Shown: positions 24,401 to 36,913 of the stretch, one piece after another
Numbering within the stretch: the first letter of the stretch is position 1
Layout: every line of letters begins with the position of its first letter
Origin: Trichinella spiralis
Taxonomy: Eukaryota; Nematoda; Enoplea; Trichinellida; Trichinellidae
Direction: 5' to 3'
Length of the DNA stretch: 64,000 bases
Assembly (NCBI GenBank): GCA_000181795.3
Contig: CM012955.1
Span: 12,934,850-12,998,849 of the forward strand
Notes under the pieces: model-generated
The model's input: the letters and a program-made list of their open reading frames with translations, nothing else
Told to the model about the DNA's origin: nothing
Database searches by the model: none
Translations under genes and position numbers: made by a program

Positions 24401-25887
24401 CACTTTATCGACATATTGCACATAAGCTGTGAATGAATGAATAGTTCTCTATTCGTTGGTGTTATTGTTGCTCCTTTGCAAGCTAGCAGGACTTGAGGAT
24501 GGACAAGTGATGCATATAGAGCTTGATTAGTAATGCGATTTTCCATTGGCTACTGGTGTTGTTTCTCATTCAATTTTTCACTCACTTTGACTGTTCAATT
24601 GGATATGTCTCGTCACATTGTTCTTATTAGCATGTTACAAATTTGAAATATTATTTATGATTTTTATTTTTTGTTCACTTGTAATGGGAAACGTAGTGTT
24701 TTTTTAATTTGCAATATTTTTTGTCATCTTCCATTGATAATATATAATCCATGTAATTGTTGAGATTTGTTGTTGTTGTTGTTTTCCTACTTACAATGTT
24801 GATTGTAGTTCAATTGTTCAATAATGTACTGCAAGAAAGTATTATACTATCGTTTTGCATATTCTCACCACATCTATTAACATGCGTTCATGTGGTAATT
24901 GATTAAATTGAAGTGTATTGTTATTGTATACGCTTTTACCAGTAATATAAAAGATTTGGTGGAGTGTCATTTTCAGATCAGCGGCTGCGTAGGGCAATCT
25001 GAGAAATTTATCGATTTCTCTGCATCTCTGCAGAAACTTGTAAGCATGTTATTGAACAAAAAAGTTCAAATAGCAACACGTATGTTAAGCGAAAAATAAA
25101 CAAACATTTATTTATTCAATTTTTTTTTAGATTTATCTTTCTTTTCTTATTTTTCTTCTATTCGAAATGGAAAAGTTCGTGATTATGTAAATTCTTTGAA
25201 TTGAATATAAATAAAAATCATTATGTCTATGCGTAAATTTAAATATTTCTGTTCTGATTTTTAATTTATTAGAAGAAGGTGTTGTTTCATTGAATTGGTG
25301 AGTAGCTTTGCTTTGGTTGATGCATCCGCAAAATTGGCTTAATTGTTCAGAAGAAATAAGCTGCCCTGATCTGTCGTTTTGCGACGTTCAAGCTTGATTG
25401 ATAGGTTGATAGATAAACGTGAGCTATTTGCTCATTTATGTTACGTTTGGAATTTATGCAATGCTTTTTAATGCATCAACAGCACAAGCAACAATCGGCC
25501 AAGGCAGCATTTATATTTTCACTCGGATCGATATAAAATAGTTAGTCAAATTGGTCAGTTGAAGAAGGTGTATTATTTTTTCTATTCGTAAAATGGAATT
25601 GCAATCCCATTTTAAAACATTTGCATTGTTGCAATATTTATTATTATTATTATAAATTCATTTATACGCGATAATTGCATATGAATTTTAACACCACCAC
25701 CAACAACAACAACAGAAGTAATAATATAATGAAAAATGTTTCTTATCGATCAGGTTGAATTTCCTCATTTCGCATTTTAATACTATCGTATGAAGCAATG
25801 GTTTTTTAAAATAATGTACTTCTTTTCTTATTTATTTTTAATTTCCTACCCGCACGCATGCATAGTGTATGCACATGGCACACACAC

Positions 25888-25888
<1 letters not shown>

Positions 25889-25921
<33 letters not shown>
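25889..25921. repeat. (TA)n microsatellite
   Basis: About sixteen TA units preceded by a short CA tract. Confidence 0.9.
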
Positions 25922-25922
<1 letters not shown>

Positions 25923-28166
25923 TTGGGAGAGAAGTAAGGATGAAATCTTTCCACCGACGGCAATCAATATTTTGTTGGTCACTTAGAATAAAATTAAGCA
26001 AAGTTTATCTCGCTGAAAATCTTTGAATAATGGCATAGCAGTTGAATTACGTGCAAATGCTCTCATCGGCACGCTGAATATTCTTCTTCTATGAACTATA
26101 TCAATTTGTATATTTCTGTTCAACTATATTGTGATGTGTTGAAAGAATAAGCTGTTCAATGGATGATTTATGAAATAGCTTAATTTTCATTTATTCACAA
26201 ATGCAGGCAACTAGCTGTTCGTCCATTCGTTCTTTTTCTCCGTTTCTAATTTGCAATCTTGTTAATGGAAACGATTTCTCATTTCAATGTTTTTCATCTA
26301 ATCCGTTTGCTTTGAACAATGTTCTTATCGAATAAATAACATCAGGTAGCTATCATGTGATGAAAATAATTTCTTTTTTTTTTCATTATTCAATTCAAAC
26401 TTCTGTATGCATGTGGGATTTTTTTCTCTCTTTTCATTAAATAATGCTTTAAACATTTTAAACAATTTTCATATTTTTTTCAACTGTCCATTTATTTTCC
26501 AACTAATTTCACATAATATTTCAACGCAGATCAATACTTCTCATTTACCACAATAAGAAAAACACTGAAGTGTTAATATTATTTGAATTTTAATATTCGG
26601 TTGAAATTTCAATTTTCCGCATTGTTAATCCACAACTATCATTAGAGCATTGAGCAGCAGCAATCTAACGGCATTGTAGTAAATGATTGACTTTCGTTGG
26701 CTTTGCTTAGCAAAAAGCTCATTCATTGTTGGACAGTGTTCAACGTTGCTTTTTTCTCCTTTTCATCTTATTTTGTTTCTCTGTTCAAAGTGAAATTTCA
26801 TTCTGATTTCTTATTTATTTATTTATTTGTTGTTTGCTTGTTCAACGAAATTCTTATTCAACAAATGGCAAATCCCCTCCTCTAACCCCTCTCCCCATAC
26901 TACCTGCGAATAGAAAGAAACAACATTGCATTCAATTTTCAGCGCCAGTTTATTGGCAGCTTGTTGGATAAAGATTTATTTTTTTCTTTGATGAGTTTAG
27001 AAAATATTTTTTCTCCACCTTTTGGAGAATTTTGTAAAAATCAAAAATTGAATATTGTAATTTTGAAATTTTTATTTTGTCAACTACTATGACGAATGAG
27101 ATGACAGATTGTTTCTCCAATTTGCACAAGAGATCAGATTTCGAAAAATTAGTATTTTGATGTTCAAAATGCACGTTTTTTCATCAAAATACGTTGCGAA
27201 ATCAATATGCTGTAGTTTTGTTGGTTGTTATTTGCGTGAAGTAGATTTCAATTAAAAAATCTTCTCTTTTGACATTTATTTATGACAAATAAATTGCTTT
27301 GTTTAGCAGTTGTTATTTATTTGTGGTCAGGGAAAGGTTTCGCTTTTGGATGTTGAGCGTTTTTATTGAAAATTTGGTAATTTTTACACAAATGGGTAAT
27401 GACAACAACAAGTGATCCGTTGGAAGATGGCTTCGTGATTTGCATCCTCTCTTCATCTTTTTGAACCTCTATCTCCGACTGAATTCCTTTGACTGAGTTG
27501 AGCAGTGAATGAACATTTTGCATTTTGATAAATTCATTTCAAATAATTCGACAAGCAGTTTCTTAAATTTGCTGACACTTTTACAAATGAACAGAATTTT
27601 CTGGCTCTCTTTTTCAAAATTATATTCATCGATTTCACGCATAACGTGAAAAATGGGAAAATTGCTTTTTATTAATTTTAATTAAAACTTTCAGATGCTT
27701 TATTAAAATGAACTAGATTATTTCATTTTAAATTCATCTCTGATAAAATATTAACCACTGGTAGATGTTGCAGATTTATTAAATTTGTCGAATTGAACAC
27801 CTTGTGTATTTTATTTCTTTCGAATACCAACGCTGTACAGAAATAAATGCACTGGAACGTAATTTTCACTTTTATGCTTCAGTTGGTGTTTTTATTATCC
27901 ATTTTGAAATACTGAAATTGCACAGTGCAATGGTCAAAATATTCAAAGATGAATAGTTATTTTTTCAAATATTAAATTATATTTTTAAAATTGAATTTCT
28001 CTATCCTATCTTTTTCAAAGTAAATCAGTACATCAGAGCTAATGTTGTACCTTTTATCGTTATTTATTTAATTTGTCATGCCCGATCAATTTTTGTCTCT
28101 CATCTTTGTAGAATATCACTGCTTATTATTCGTATTAACGTCGTTGTTTGTTTGTATGATTTTATT

Positions 28167-28170
<4 letters not shown>

Positions 28171-28220
<50 letters not shown>
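28171..28220. repeat. (TA)n microsatellite
   Basis: About twenty-five uninterrupted TA units, the longest simple tract in the window. Confidence 0.92.
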
Positions 28221-28223
<3 letters not shown>

Positions 28224-30558
28224 TGCTTTTATTGAATATTGGAAATGAGCCAATACACCGTACGGCAACGACTTTCGAGCTCATTTTTCACTGGTCAATT
28301 TTACATCATAGATATATTGGTAAAACACGTGATTAGTAAAAATTTACTTTTACTTTTGCATCGCTTCACCTTTTTTCTTCTTTCTTAAGTTCCACCATTG
28401 TAATAATTGACGTGTAATTTTTCCCATATTATTGGTTCAAAAGCAATAATCTATCTCCCCATTTGTGGAACATGTTATTCGATTTGTTAGTTGAACAATT
28501 TCTTCAACCAACAATAATACATTATCAAGTGTTTAAAATATTATTGATTTCACTGCATTATTAATTATTGCATCTCTATTTTCAACATTCGACTTTAGAT
28601 TTTATGTAAATTTGTTGTTGTTTTCCAATTTCAACAACAATTTGTTAAAATTATGATTTTTATTTATTTACTTCTTCATCGTCAGTTACATTTTAGGCTG
28701 AATCAGCAAGACGTGCTTGTATATATATATATGTATAATGTGTGTGTGTGTGTATGTTATATTTTATAAACAGTGGTTTTAAAAAGTTGCTTTTAAAGAG
28801 ATTATATTTTTCTTTCAAATAGTTTGACAAACTGGGAACATGAAAATTTGCTAAAATGCTACAACATTAACATCTTGAGCAGTGTTAGTTATTCTCTTCT
28901 TTTTTTTTAAATTGCATTGTGTAAATTTATTGTTTGGTTGTTGTTATGCCTGTTGCCACATTTTCTGTTGTTCCTAGGTTACAGCTTGCTCCAAGGTTAT
29001 TATATTTTTGTTTCTTTTCATCCAAGTTTTTTCCACTATGCTATATATATATTCGTTTTTATTGCTGCTCATTGTAGCGGAATGTTGGGCATTGCGAAAA
29101 ATTTTCTCTCGCATATTTATTTGGCAATCGGTTTGCGCTTGGTAAGAGATCATGCGGTTGTTCTGTCATTCAGTTCACTTGAAATGCATATTTTATGAAT
29201 GTGTTCATTGATTTTGTAACGAAAATTATTTTTTATTCATGCATTTGCATGGAATTTGTTTTATTAAATTGAAAAATGTTATGTATATATATATGTCTTT
29301 ATATATCGGCATGCTGATTTTGATTTGGTTGTGAATATAGTACTGTAGGATAAGCAGAACACACGATTAGTGGACAAACAGCGTGTTGTGCTATTCTTCT
29401 GAAATCGATCTTTTTGAAAGTGATCAGCTTGGATCGATCGACGTTAGGACTGTTTCAAGCCAATCTGCTCATTCTTCTTCATTCGGTCACTTGTTTATTC
29501 ACATTCTGCGCTAATTTTCACCATTCAATTAAGATGATTAATTTCTCGTTTGCTTTTCATCCATTTTCCTGTTTTATTTTTCTGTTTTTTTCTTTTTTAT
29601 TTTTAATGACTTTAATGGCTTTTCAATCATTCTGATTGAATGTCCAGCGAAATGGAACTGATACCTTTCACACGGATCTCTCATACTTTCTTATTTATTT
29701 ATTCAGTTATTTATTATATTCACATATTGTTGTTTAATATTTAAAAGGGGGAAGGGGAAGAGAAAGCAAGTTTATACAAAATTCATTGAATAAATTAATT
29801 GCATGTCGAAGTTTATTAGTAGCAGGAGGTTGAATTTCTTCTTTGTTGTTCGACATGAATTGATCTTGCTTCGTTTTTTCTTTACCACGTTCAACGGTTA
29901 GTTGCTTTAATCGCTTTGACAACAAGGTAACAAGTTCGATTTGACCAAGCAATCTGTGTGTGTGTGTGTTGTTTGTATGTACGTATGGGTGGGATCTGTA
30001 TATCGCTTTGTGCATTTTGCAAGCTGCACTGTTTCTTCCACAGGCGGGCAACTTTTAATTATTATTATTATTTTATTATTTCCGTTTTATTCTACAGCTA
30101 AAGCACTCTTAGCGTTAATAAGTGTAAATATTTATTTATTTATTTTGAATAAAAGTGTTTGCAACGGCAAAAATTAGCTGTAAATTAATTTCAATGTTGT
30201 CCATGAATTTGCATACCAGAATTGACAACAGCTGCAACAACGATTGATTGTGGGGCATTATCTGAATTTATTTCAATTTGAAAGAAAAAAATTCTTTCTT
30301 TTTTCTTGAAAAGAAATTCTTTTCAGCTCGTAATTCTTCATTTTGTCAATTATTACTGTCGTCTGTAGCAATTTTCAGAGGTTTTATTTGGATCTGGGAG
30401 GGATTTGGAATTTTTAAATTTAAATTTGTTCATTTCTCTTTTTGCCACGAACCCTTTTCCGATTTATGCACAGCGTTTGCATAATGATCAACGGTTGAAC
30501 TTTGACCCCTCTGGTCGTGTCAGGAGAATTCTGTTGCCATTTTAGGTCAGCAGCGTAC

Positions 30559-31795
30559 ATGTCAGCTAACGACAATATAGTTGCGGATCCGAAGCTTCAT
30601 TTGCCGGAGAAGCGCGTCAAGAGTCGCCTGAAAAGCGCCGCCGACGCTTCTACTCAAAAATTCATCGCAGTTGTGTCAGAGGAAAATCAACCTCTGAACC
30701 CTGAACAACAACACTTTGAACATCCGGAAAAATTGTCCAGTCGACAAAGTTCAATGCAAATGCACGGTCTGTCGTTGTACGAAGATGACGCGTCCTCTAT
30801 GCCGACAATTGCTGCCTATCTTCGCTCTTTCACTCTGCCTGGGCCGAAAGAAACGGAATGCGACACAAAAGTGAGATTCGTGCAAATTTGCCAAATTTTT
30901 AATTAAATTAATTAATGCAATTGAAAATTTTTGTTTTTGAAAGGACAATTTCACTTTTGACTTTGCTCGCCCTGTATTATACATCATTGTTGTCATTATG
31001 CTTTTAATTATTGTCGACAGTTTCAATGTTATTTAAGCATGCAAATTTGGGTACGCTCATTGGTGTTTACTTGCCAACTGTTCAACACATCCTTGGCGTT
31101 CAGATGTTTTTGCGCCTGTTCTGGATTGTTGGAATAGCCGGTATTGCAGAGTCGTTTGGTATGGTTTTGTTGTGCTGCATTTGTGTAAGTTGGTTTGTTT
31201 AAGCTGTTCATTTTTGTTCATCATCATCATAAATTTGTTCTATGTTTGTTCATTTTCAGACATTTTTGACGAGCATTTCTGTTTCGGCGATCGCTACAAA
31301 TGGAGTCATAGAAAGTGGAGGCGCCTATTTCATGATCTCCAGAAATCTCGGTCCTGAATTTGGCGGTGCCATTGGCATACTGTACTACTTTGCCAACGCG
31401 GTCGCTACTTCAATGTACCTTGTAGGAGGGGTGGAAATTTTACTGGTAAATTTGCTTTTTCAATTTTATAATTTTGATTTTTGAATTTGTTTTCCTCTTT
31501 TTCTATTTTTGTAAACTATTTGCATTGCTGAGAAAGTGCAATTGACAAAAGTCAAATGAATATGATATATAATATAATGTAATGTAATGTAATGTAATGT
31601 AATATAATGAAAAAACAACAAAAATTGTTTCTCTTTTGTAATTCATAATTTATTAATAATTAAACATTTGGCAAGTGCAGTTGATGGCTGACAAATTATC
31701 CAGTTGATTGTGAAGACCATGTAGTGTAGTGCATGGTTATGTTTTATCGACTTAATAAAGATGAATATATATATAAATAAATAAATACATAATAA

Positions 31796-31850
<55 letters not shown>

Positions 31851-34800
31851 TTAGTATTTTCTTATTAATTGAAGAATTTTTTTTTGTGGAAATTTATCGA
31901 ACAATTTTCATATTGTTTGTTTTTCAGATGTATCTGGCTCCATCGTTACCTCGATTTGGCAGTGCAACAGAATTCAACGAAACAGACATGTTCAACAACT
32001 TTCGCGTCTACGCGTCAGCTTTATTGCTTATAGAATTTTGCATTGTGGCGTTGGGAGTGAAGTTTGTACAGTTCTTTGCTCCAATCTCTCTTGCGTGTGT
32101 TGCCATTTCCATCTTCTCGGTTTACATCGGCGCGTTCTTATCCAATGCTGAAACAAGCCCTCAGTAAGCAGCGGCTCAGTACTTTTCTGCTATTTTGCTA
32201 TCCGAATTTTGTTCCATTCCATTGTTTACGTTTATTCTGTATTTTCTTCTGTAGAATTTGCATGCTGGGTAACCGTTTGATCAAACCTAACGTACTTGAT
32301 TTTTCCAACAACATTTCCAGTTGGTGCAACAAAGCGGAAAATGGTTCTATTTGGTCATCCTATTGCACATACGATAGTGATTTATCGCAGGTGATTTGCG
32401 ATGACTATTTTAACCAAAGTGATGTTACTATTGTGCCTGGAATACCAGGCTTTTCCAACACACTGCTTTGGGGTAAAATTTTATTTATTTATTTTCTTTT
32501 TTTCTTTATCTAGTATTTAAAATGAAATTTTTAATTAATCTATTAACAACCAGTTCCCACGATGCATTTTTTTTATCTCGTAATGAAAGTTCCTTGTCAT
32601 AAATTCGGAATTATTTAATTATATACGCACGTGTGTATGTATGTTTTTTTTATTGTCTGTTTTCATGCTTTCTTTTTCCTATTCACACCCCACAAAATGC
32701 TGTTCATCAAGCAATATTATTTTTTGTAATTATTTGTTCAGAAAACATGGCACAAAATTATATGAACTACGGAGATGTGACTCCACATAATCCAAGTAAT
32801 CATCGACGGGAAGTGACGCAGGACCTGACCACCAGTTTTTTCATCCTCTTAGCTATATTTTATCCATCAGTTACTGGAATTTTCACTGGTGCCAACATGT
32901 CAGGTAATGGAATGGTTTTTTTTCCATTTTTATTTTTTAAGTCAGTGCTTTGAAAGATTGTTGTCATTTGGTGTATTTGGGGATGTGAATTGAAATCGAG
33001 AAATTTATTATAGATTTTTACTTTTGCAGAAGATTATGTATAACGTTACCTTATTATAACTTAATGTTTTTTTTTCTTTTTCCAATGCAATTGTTTGTAA
33101 TATTTTGATTGAATTTTCTAGGCGACTTGAAAAATCCGCACAAATCTTTACCAATTGGTACAATAGCAGCGCAGATCACTACTTCATTTATTTATTTGTC
33201 TTTGGTGCTGATATTCGGGGGAACTATGCGCGGAGCGTTGCTCAGAGACAAGTAAGCGACAAAATTCATTTTTATTGATTCGAACAAGCACTGGACATTG
33301 CATTTGGTTTCGATGCATAATTTGTATGCAAATTTTAGTTTCTCTAATGATTTTCAAACTGATAAACGGTGTGTTTGTTCATTTGGACCAACCACAGTCT
33401 GAAGATCTGAATTTTACCCTTTATTTATTTATTCGTGTAGATATGGAGAAAGTTTGCGTGGTGATATGGTGGTAGCTTTGATAGGCTGGCCATCAAAGTG
33501 GGTTATTTTGATTGGCTCTTTTACTTCTACGTTTGGCGCAGCGTTGCAATGTCTTTGCAGTAGGTTTTTTTGGGATAAATTTTACCCGGCTTCAAGCTTT
33601 TATTGGATTTGTCTAATTTCAGGTGCGCCTCGGCTTTTGCAGTCAATTGCCAAAGATGACGTGATACCATTTTTGCGCATCTTTGGCAGAGTTACCCGCT
33701 ACAACGAACCATTCAACGCGTTGCTCATTACAACGGCAGTGGCTGAAGGGGCGATTCTTATTGGCGGAATCGACTACATTGCTCCGGTGGTGGATTTCTT
33801 TTTTCTGATGTGCTATTGTTTCGTCAATCTTGTCTGTGCCATGCAAACTTTGATGAACGCACCAAACTGGCGTCCTCGATATCAACTCTACCACTGGAGC
33901 CTTTCTTTGGTCGGTGCTTTGTTGTGTTTATTCATCATGTTCGCAACGCATTGGTATTACGCTATTGTGGTTCTTATTCTTTGTGCGACCATTTACAAGT
34001 ACATCGAATACAAAGGGTATGTGCTGTTTTGTTTTCATTTTTTGAAGAAATTTGAAAGCAAATTGTTTGACTGTTGTTATCTGTTTATTGCAATCCAGCG
34101 CTAACAAAGAATGGGGAGATGGATTGCGAGGATTTGCTTTGTCAACAGCCCAGTACAGCCTATTGCAAATTGAAGACAGTCAAAACCAACATCCGAAAAA
34201 TTGGCGGTATGTTAATTATATTATAAATATACGAAAATTATTTTGCGGCGAAGAAAAATTAAACCGATAATGAATTTCAGTTTATGCTTATTTTTTGTAC
34301 TCTCGAAATTTGTTTGTCTGTGTGTTGATTTGTGCTATTTTTTTGACACAAATGATTCATGCACATTGTCAGCGAGTGAAGTAATATTTCGAATTTTTTT
34401 TTGTTAGACCACAATTGTTGGTACTGTTGAAAATGGATGGAAAACGAGAAAATGTGAACGCAAAGATGTTGCAACTGGCCGGTCAGTTGAAAGCTGGTCA
34501 AGGATTGACAATAGTCGCGTCGATTGTTGAAGGAGATCCTGGTCATGTTGAAGATCGAAAAATGGCCGAAGCAATTAAACAAGTAACGGAACTGACAGTC
34601 GCTTGGATTGATAAAGATATTTTGTATGTCGTTTTGCAGGATTTGAAGAAACAGCTGAAAGAAGCGAAAGTGCGCGGCTTCATCAATGTCGTTCTGTGTG
34701 AACATTTGTCCGAGAACATCAGCACGCTTATACAGAGTATTGGAATTGGTGGACTCAGACCGAACACAGTCATAGTCGGCTGGCCATCCAGTTGGAAAGA

Positions 34801-35955
34801 TTCAGTGCATCAACAGGATGATGATTATTGGAATTTTTTGGGTATGATATATCAGTGTGTTCGCACTCACATCAGTTCAACCCTGGGGAATATTAAAATT
34901 TTTGCAATTTTTAATTTAAATAAAATAAATAAGTGAAATGCTAATTTCCGCAGTGTGTAGGATTGAAACTGGTGAAATTGTAGATGCCGTGCATCGAGCA
35001 GCAACTGTTGACATGTGTCTTCTGGTGCCGAAAGGATTACCGCAATTTCCAGAGCCGGGTGATCGTATGCAAGGCACCATTGATGTCTGGTGGATCATAC
35101 ACGACGGAGGTTTGCTGGTGTTGCTTCCGTTTTTGCTTCGTCAACACAAAGTTTGGCGCCAGTGCAAGCTTCGTATATTCACCGTGGCACAGCTTCATGA
35201 CAACAGCGTGAAAATGAAAGAGGATTTAGAAAATTGGGTATATCAATTACGCATCAACGCTAGCGTTGATGTGGTGGAACTAGCTGATAGCACAATATCT
35301 GCGTATACATACGAGCGTACTTTGATGATGGAAGGACGGACGCGACTGGCGTTGGACTTGCATTTATCTAGTCGACAACTTCTACAGGAGGTAAATCACG
35401 CTGACACTTATCCTGAGTCTAGTTGTACATTTGCATCAATCATGGATAAGTTGCAGGTTACGTTCTTAGAAAACAAATATAAGTATGCAGAATGCAGCAT
35501 GGGCATTCACTTACTTTGCAGTTCATGTATTTTAACGTATAGGCAAAATTGCTGTACAATTTTTTAGAATATTGATTTTCAATCAGTGAAAACATTTTAC
35601 TACAGCGTTTTCGCTGTAATTGTCATCATTTTTTAAATTTTAGCAAATATTATCAGTTTTTAACCTTAAGACATTGTTGATTATACCTTTGGGGAGGAAA
35701 ATAGTTTTCAATTTGCATTGCAATGCCGAAAGTTCATTATAACTGAATGGACAATTTATTTGCTATCAGTTTCTATTAGTCGTTGATGTTATAAATAATA
35801 TTTGTTGAAATTCAGTTATTTCATAGAAGCAGAGTTTGGTACATTTTTCTGTACTTTAAGCTTACCTACACTTATGAGTCAGGGTTATAAATATTTATTC
35901 TGCATGAATAAATCCAAGAATAAAAATAAGAAAATATAAACAAATAAATAAATAA

Positions 35956-36007
<52 letters not shown>

Positions 36008-36913
36008 TATTTGTTTGTTTATTTGTTTATATAAAAGTAATTTAGATGTTTTACGAACTCAAATTTATCCACTACTTCATGCATTTAGAAAGATTGGGGC
36101 AATGGAATATTACAGTTCATTTTGCTTTTCCAGACGAAATTGTTAGAATTTGAATGGGAATCTGCCTTATTGAAAATCATTTTTTAGCCGCAGTTATTAG
36201 TCGACCGTCACCGAAGCCGCCCAAAGTCAACAAAAATCGATGGATCTTTGGCTGACAAGAGTAAAGGCGATTGTGAACAAAGGAACAAGCTGCTGCAGAA
36301 ATCAGTCACCATCCCCATAGATGGTTATGAGAAAAGAACGAGTATGTCATTACAACATCTGAAATTTTATTCGGCAGGAAAATCTGGAAAAACCGAACTG
36401 GAAAGGGTAGAAAAAGAGAAACCATCTATAAAGGAGTACGATGTTGACGAAGAAGATGATGGTGAAGATGAAACTGATGGTGATGATGCCGAAGAGGAAG
36501 AAATAGGAGAGATATACGTGGAAGGAGAAAGCGGCAAAAAGAGTCGAAACTCTGCTTCAGCGGAAATGGATAAGGAAGGAACGGAAAATGCTATTCACTT
36601 TAAAGGTTCTTCAAACGAATCGAGTCGAGTTCGATTTGCCGTTGACGAAAATCGGAAAGATAGTCGTTCGACTAAATTTGCAAATTTGGACCAGCGGAAA
36701 GTTCGAAAAATGCACACAGCTATGAAACTGAACAAAGCAATAAAAGACAAATCTTCTTTGAGTCAGTTGGTAATTGTAAATTTACCACGGCCACCGAAAT
36801 TACGTCAAGGACTTGCGAACTACATTGAATACTTAGAGGCTTTGACTGAAGGCTTGGATCGAGTGCTTCTTGTACGAGGCTCTGGAAAGGAAGTGATTAC
36901 TATTTACTCTTAA
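30559..36913 (+). CDS. K-Cl cotransporter (SLC12A4-7 family), 13 exons
   Basis: This is an electroneutral K+/Cl- symporter of the plasma membrane, used in volume and chloride control. Exons: 30559-30870, 31038-31184, 31260-31445, 31928-32163, 32255-32472, 32742-32903, 33122-33251, 33441-33559, 33623-34016, 34099-34206, 34408-34841, 34984-35390, 36188-36913. All join in frame to 1192 residues. Family blocks: [51 protein letters not shown], the cysteine-bearing extracellular loop (PGIPGF), [87 protein letters not shown] and the C-terminal [15 protein letters not shown]. The regulatory threonine block [10 protein letters not shown] is present. A strongly acidic insert sits in the last exon. The exon 2 acceptor is chosen at 31037 because the stronger-looking AG at 31020 breaks frame. 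Intron 12 holds a long TA tract. Confidence 0.95.
31574..31605. repeat. (TAATG)n microsatellite in cotransporter intron 3
   Basis: About four consecutive TAATG units lie within the intron between the exons ending 31445 and starting 31928. The tract is degenerate at both ends (TAATA units). Confidence 0.8.
31801..31847. repeat. (TA)n microsatellite in cotransporter intron 3
   Basis: An uninterrupted TA dinucleotide tract of about 47 bases, 80 bases upstream of the exon 4 acceptor. Such tracts are likely length-polymorphic and prone to assembly error. Confidence 0.9.
35966..36002. repeat. (TA)n microsatellite in cotransporter intron 12
   Basis: TA tract with one CA interruption inside the 797-base intron between 35390 and 36188, preceded by AAAT repeats. 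It recurs in style with the other TA tracts of the window. Confidence 0.85.

Larger units (their letters stand above)
21434..30545. other. AT-rich gene-free stretch, possibly the first intron of the cotransporter gene
   Basis: No recognisable gene in 9.1 kb. Long (TA)n tracts are at 25889-25921 and 28171-28220, with a mixed TA/TG tract at about 28715-28753. Open frames such as those near 23.7-24.1 kb and 28.9-29.2 kb are hydrophobic and T-rich, typical of AT-rich non-coding DNA. If the exon at 21372-21433 is genuine, all of this is one intron. Confidence 0.35.

Noticed and set aside
31021-31037. Use of the stronger AG at 31019-31020 as cotransporter exon 2 acceptor
   Set aside because: It breaks the frame with exon 1, whose only donors are in phase 0; the AG at 31036-31037 keeps frame and family length.
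33560-33622. Treating the segment as coding because it is open in frame
   Set aside because: It would insert 21 residues in a membrane segment of fixed length in the family; GT..AG ends support an intron.
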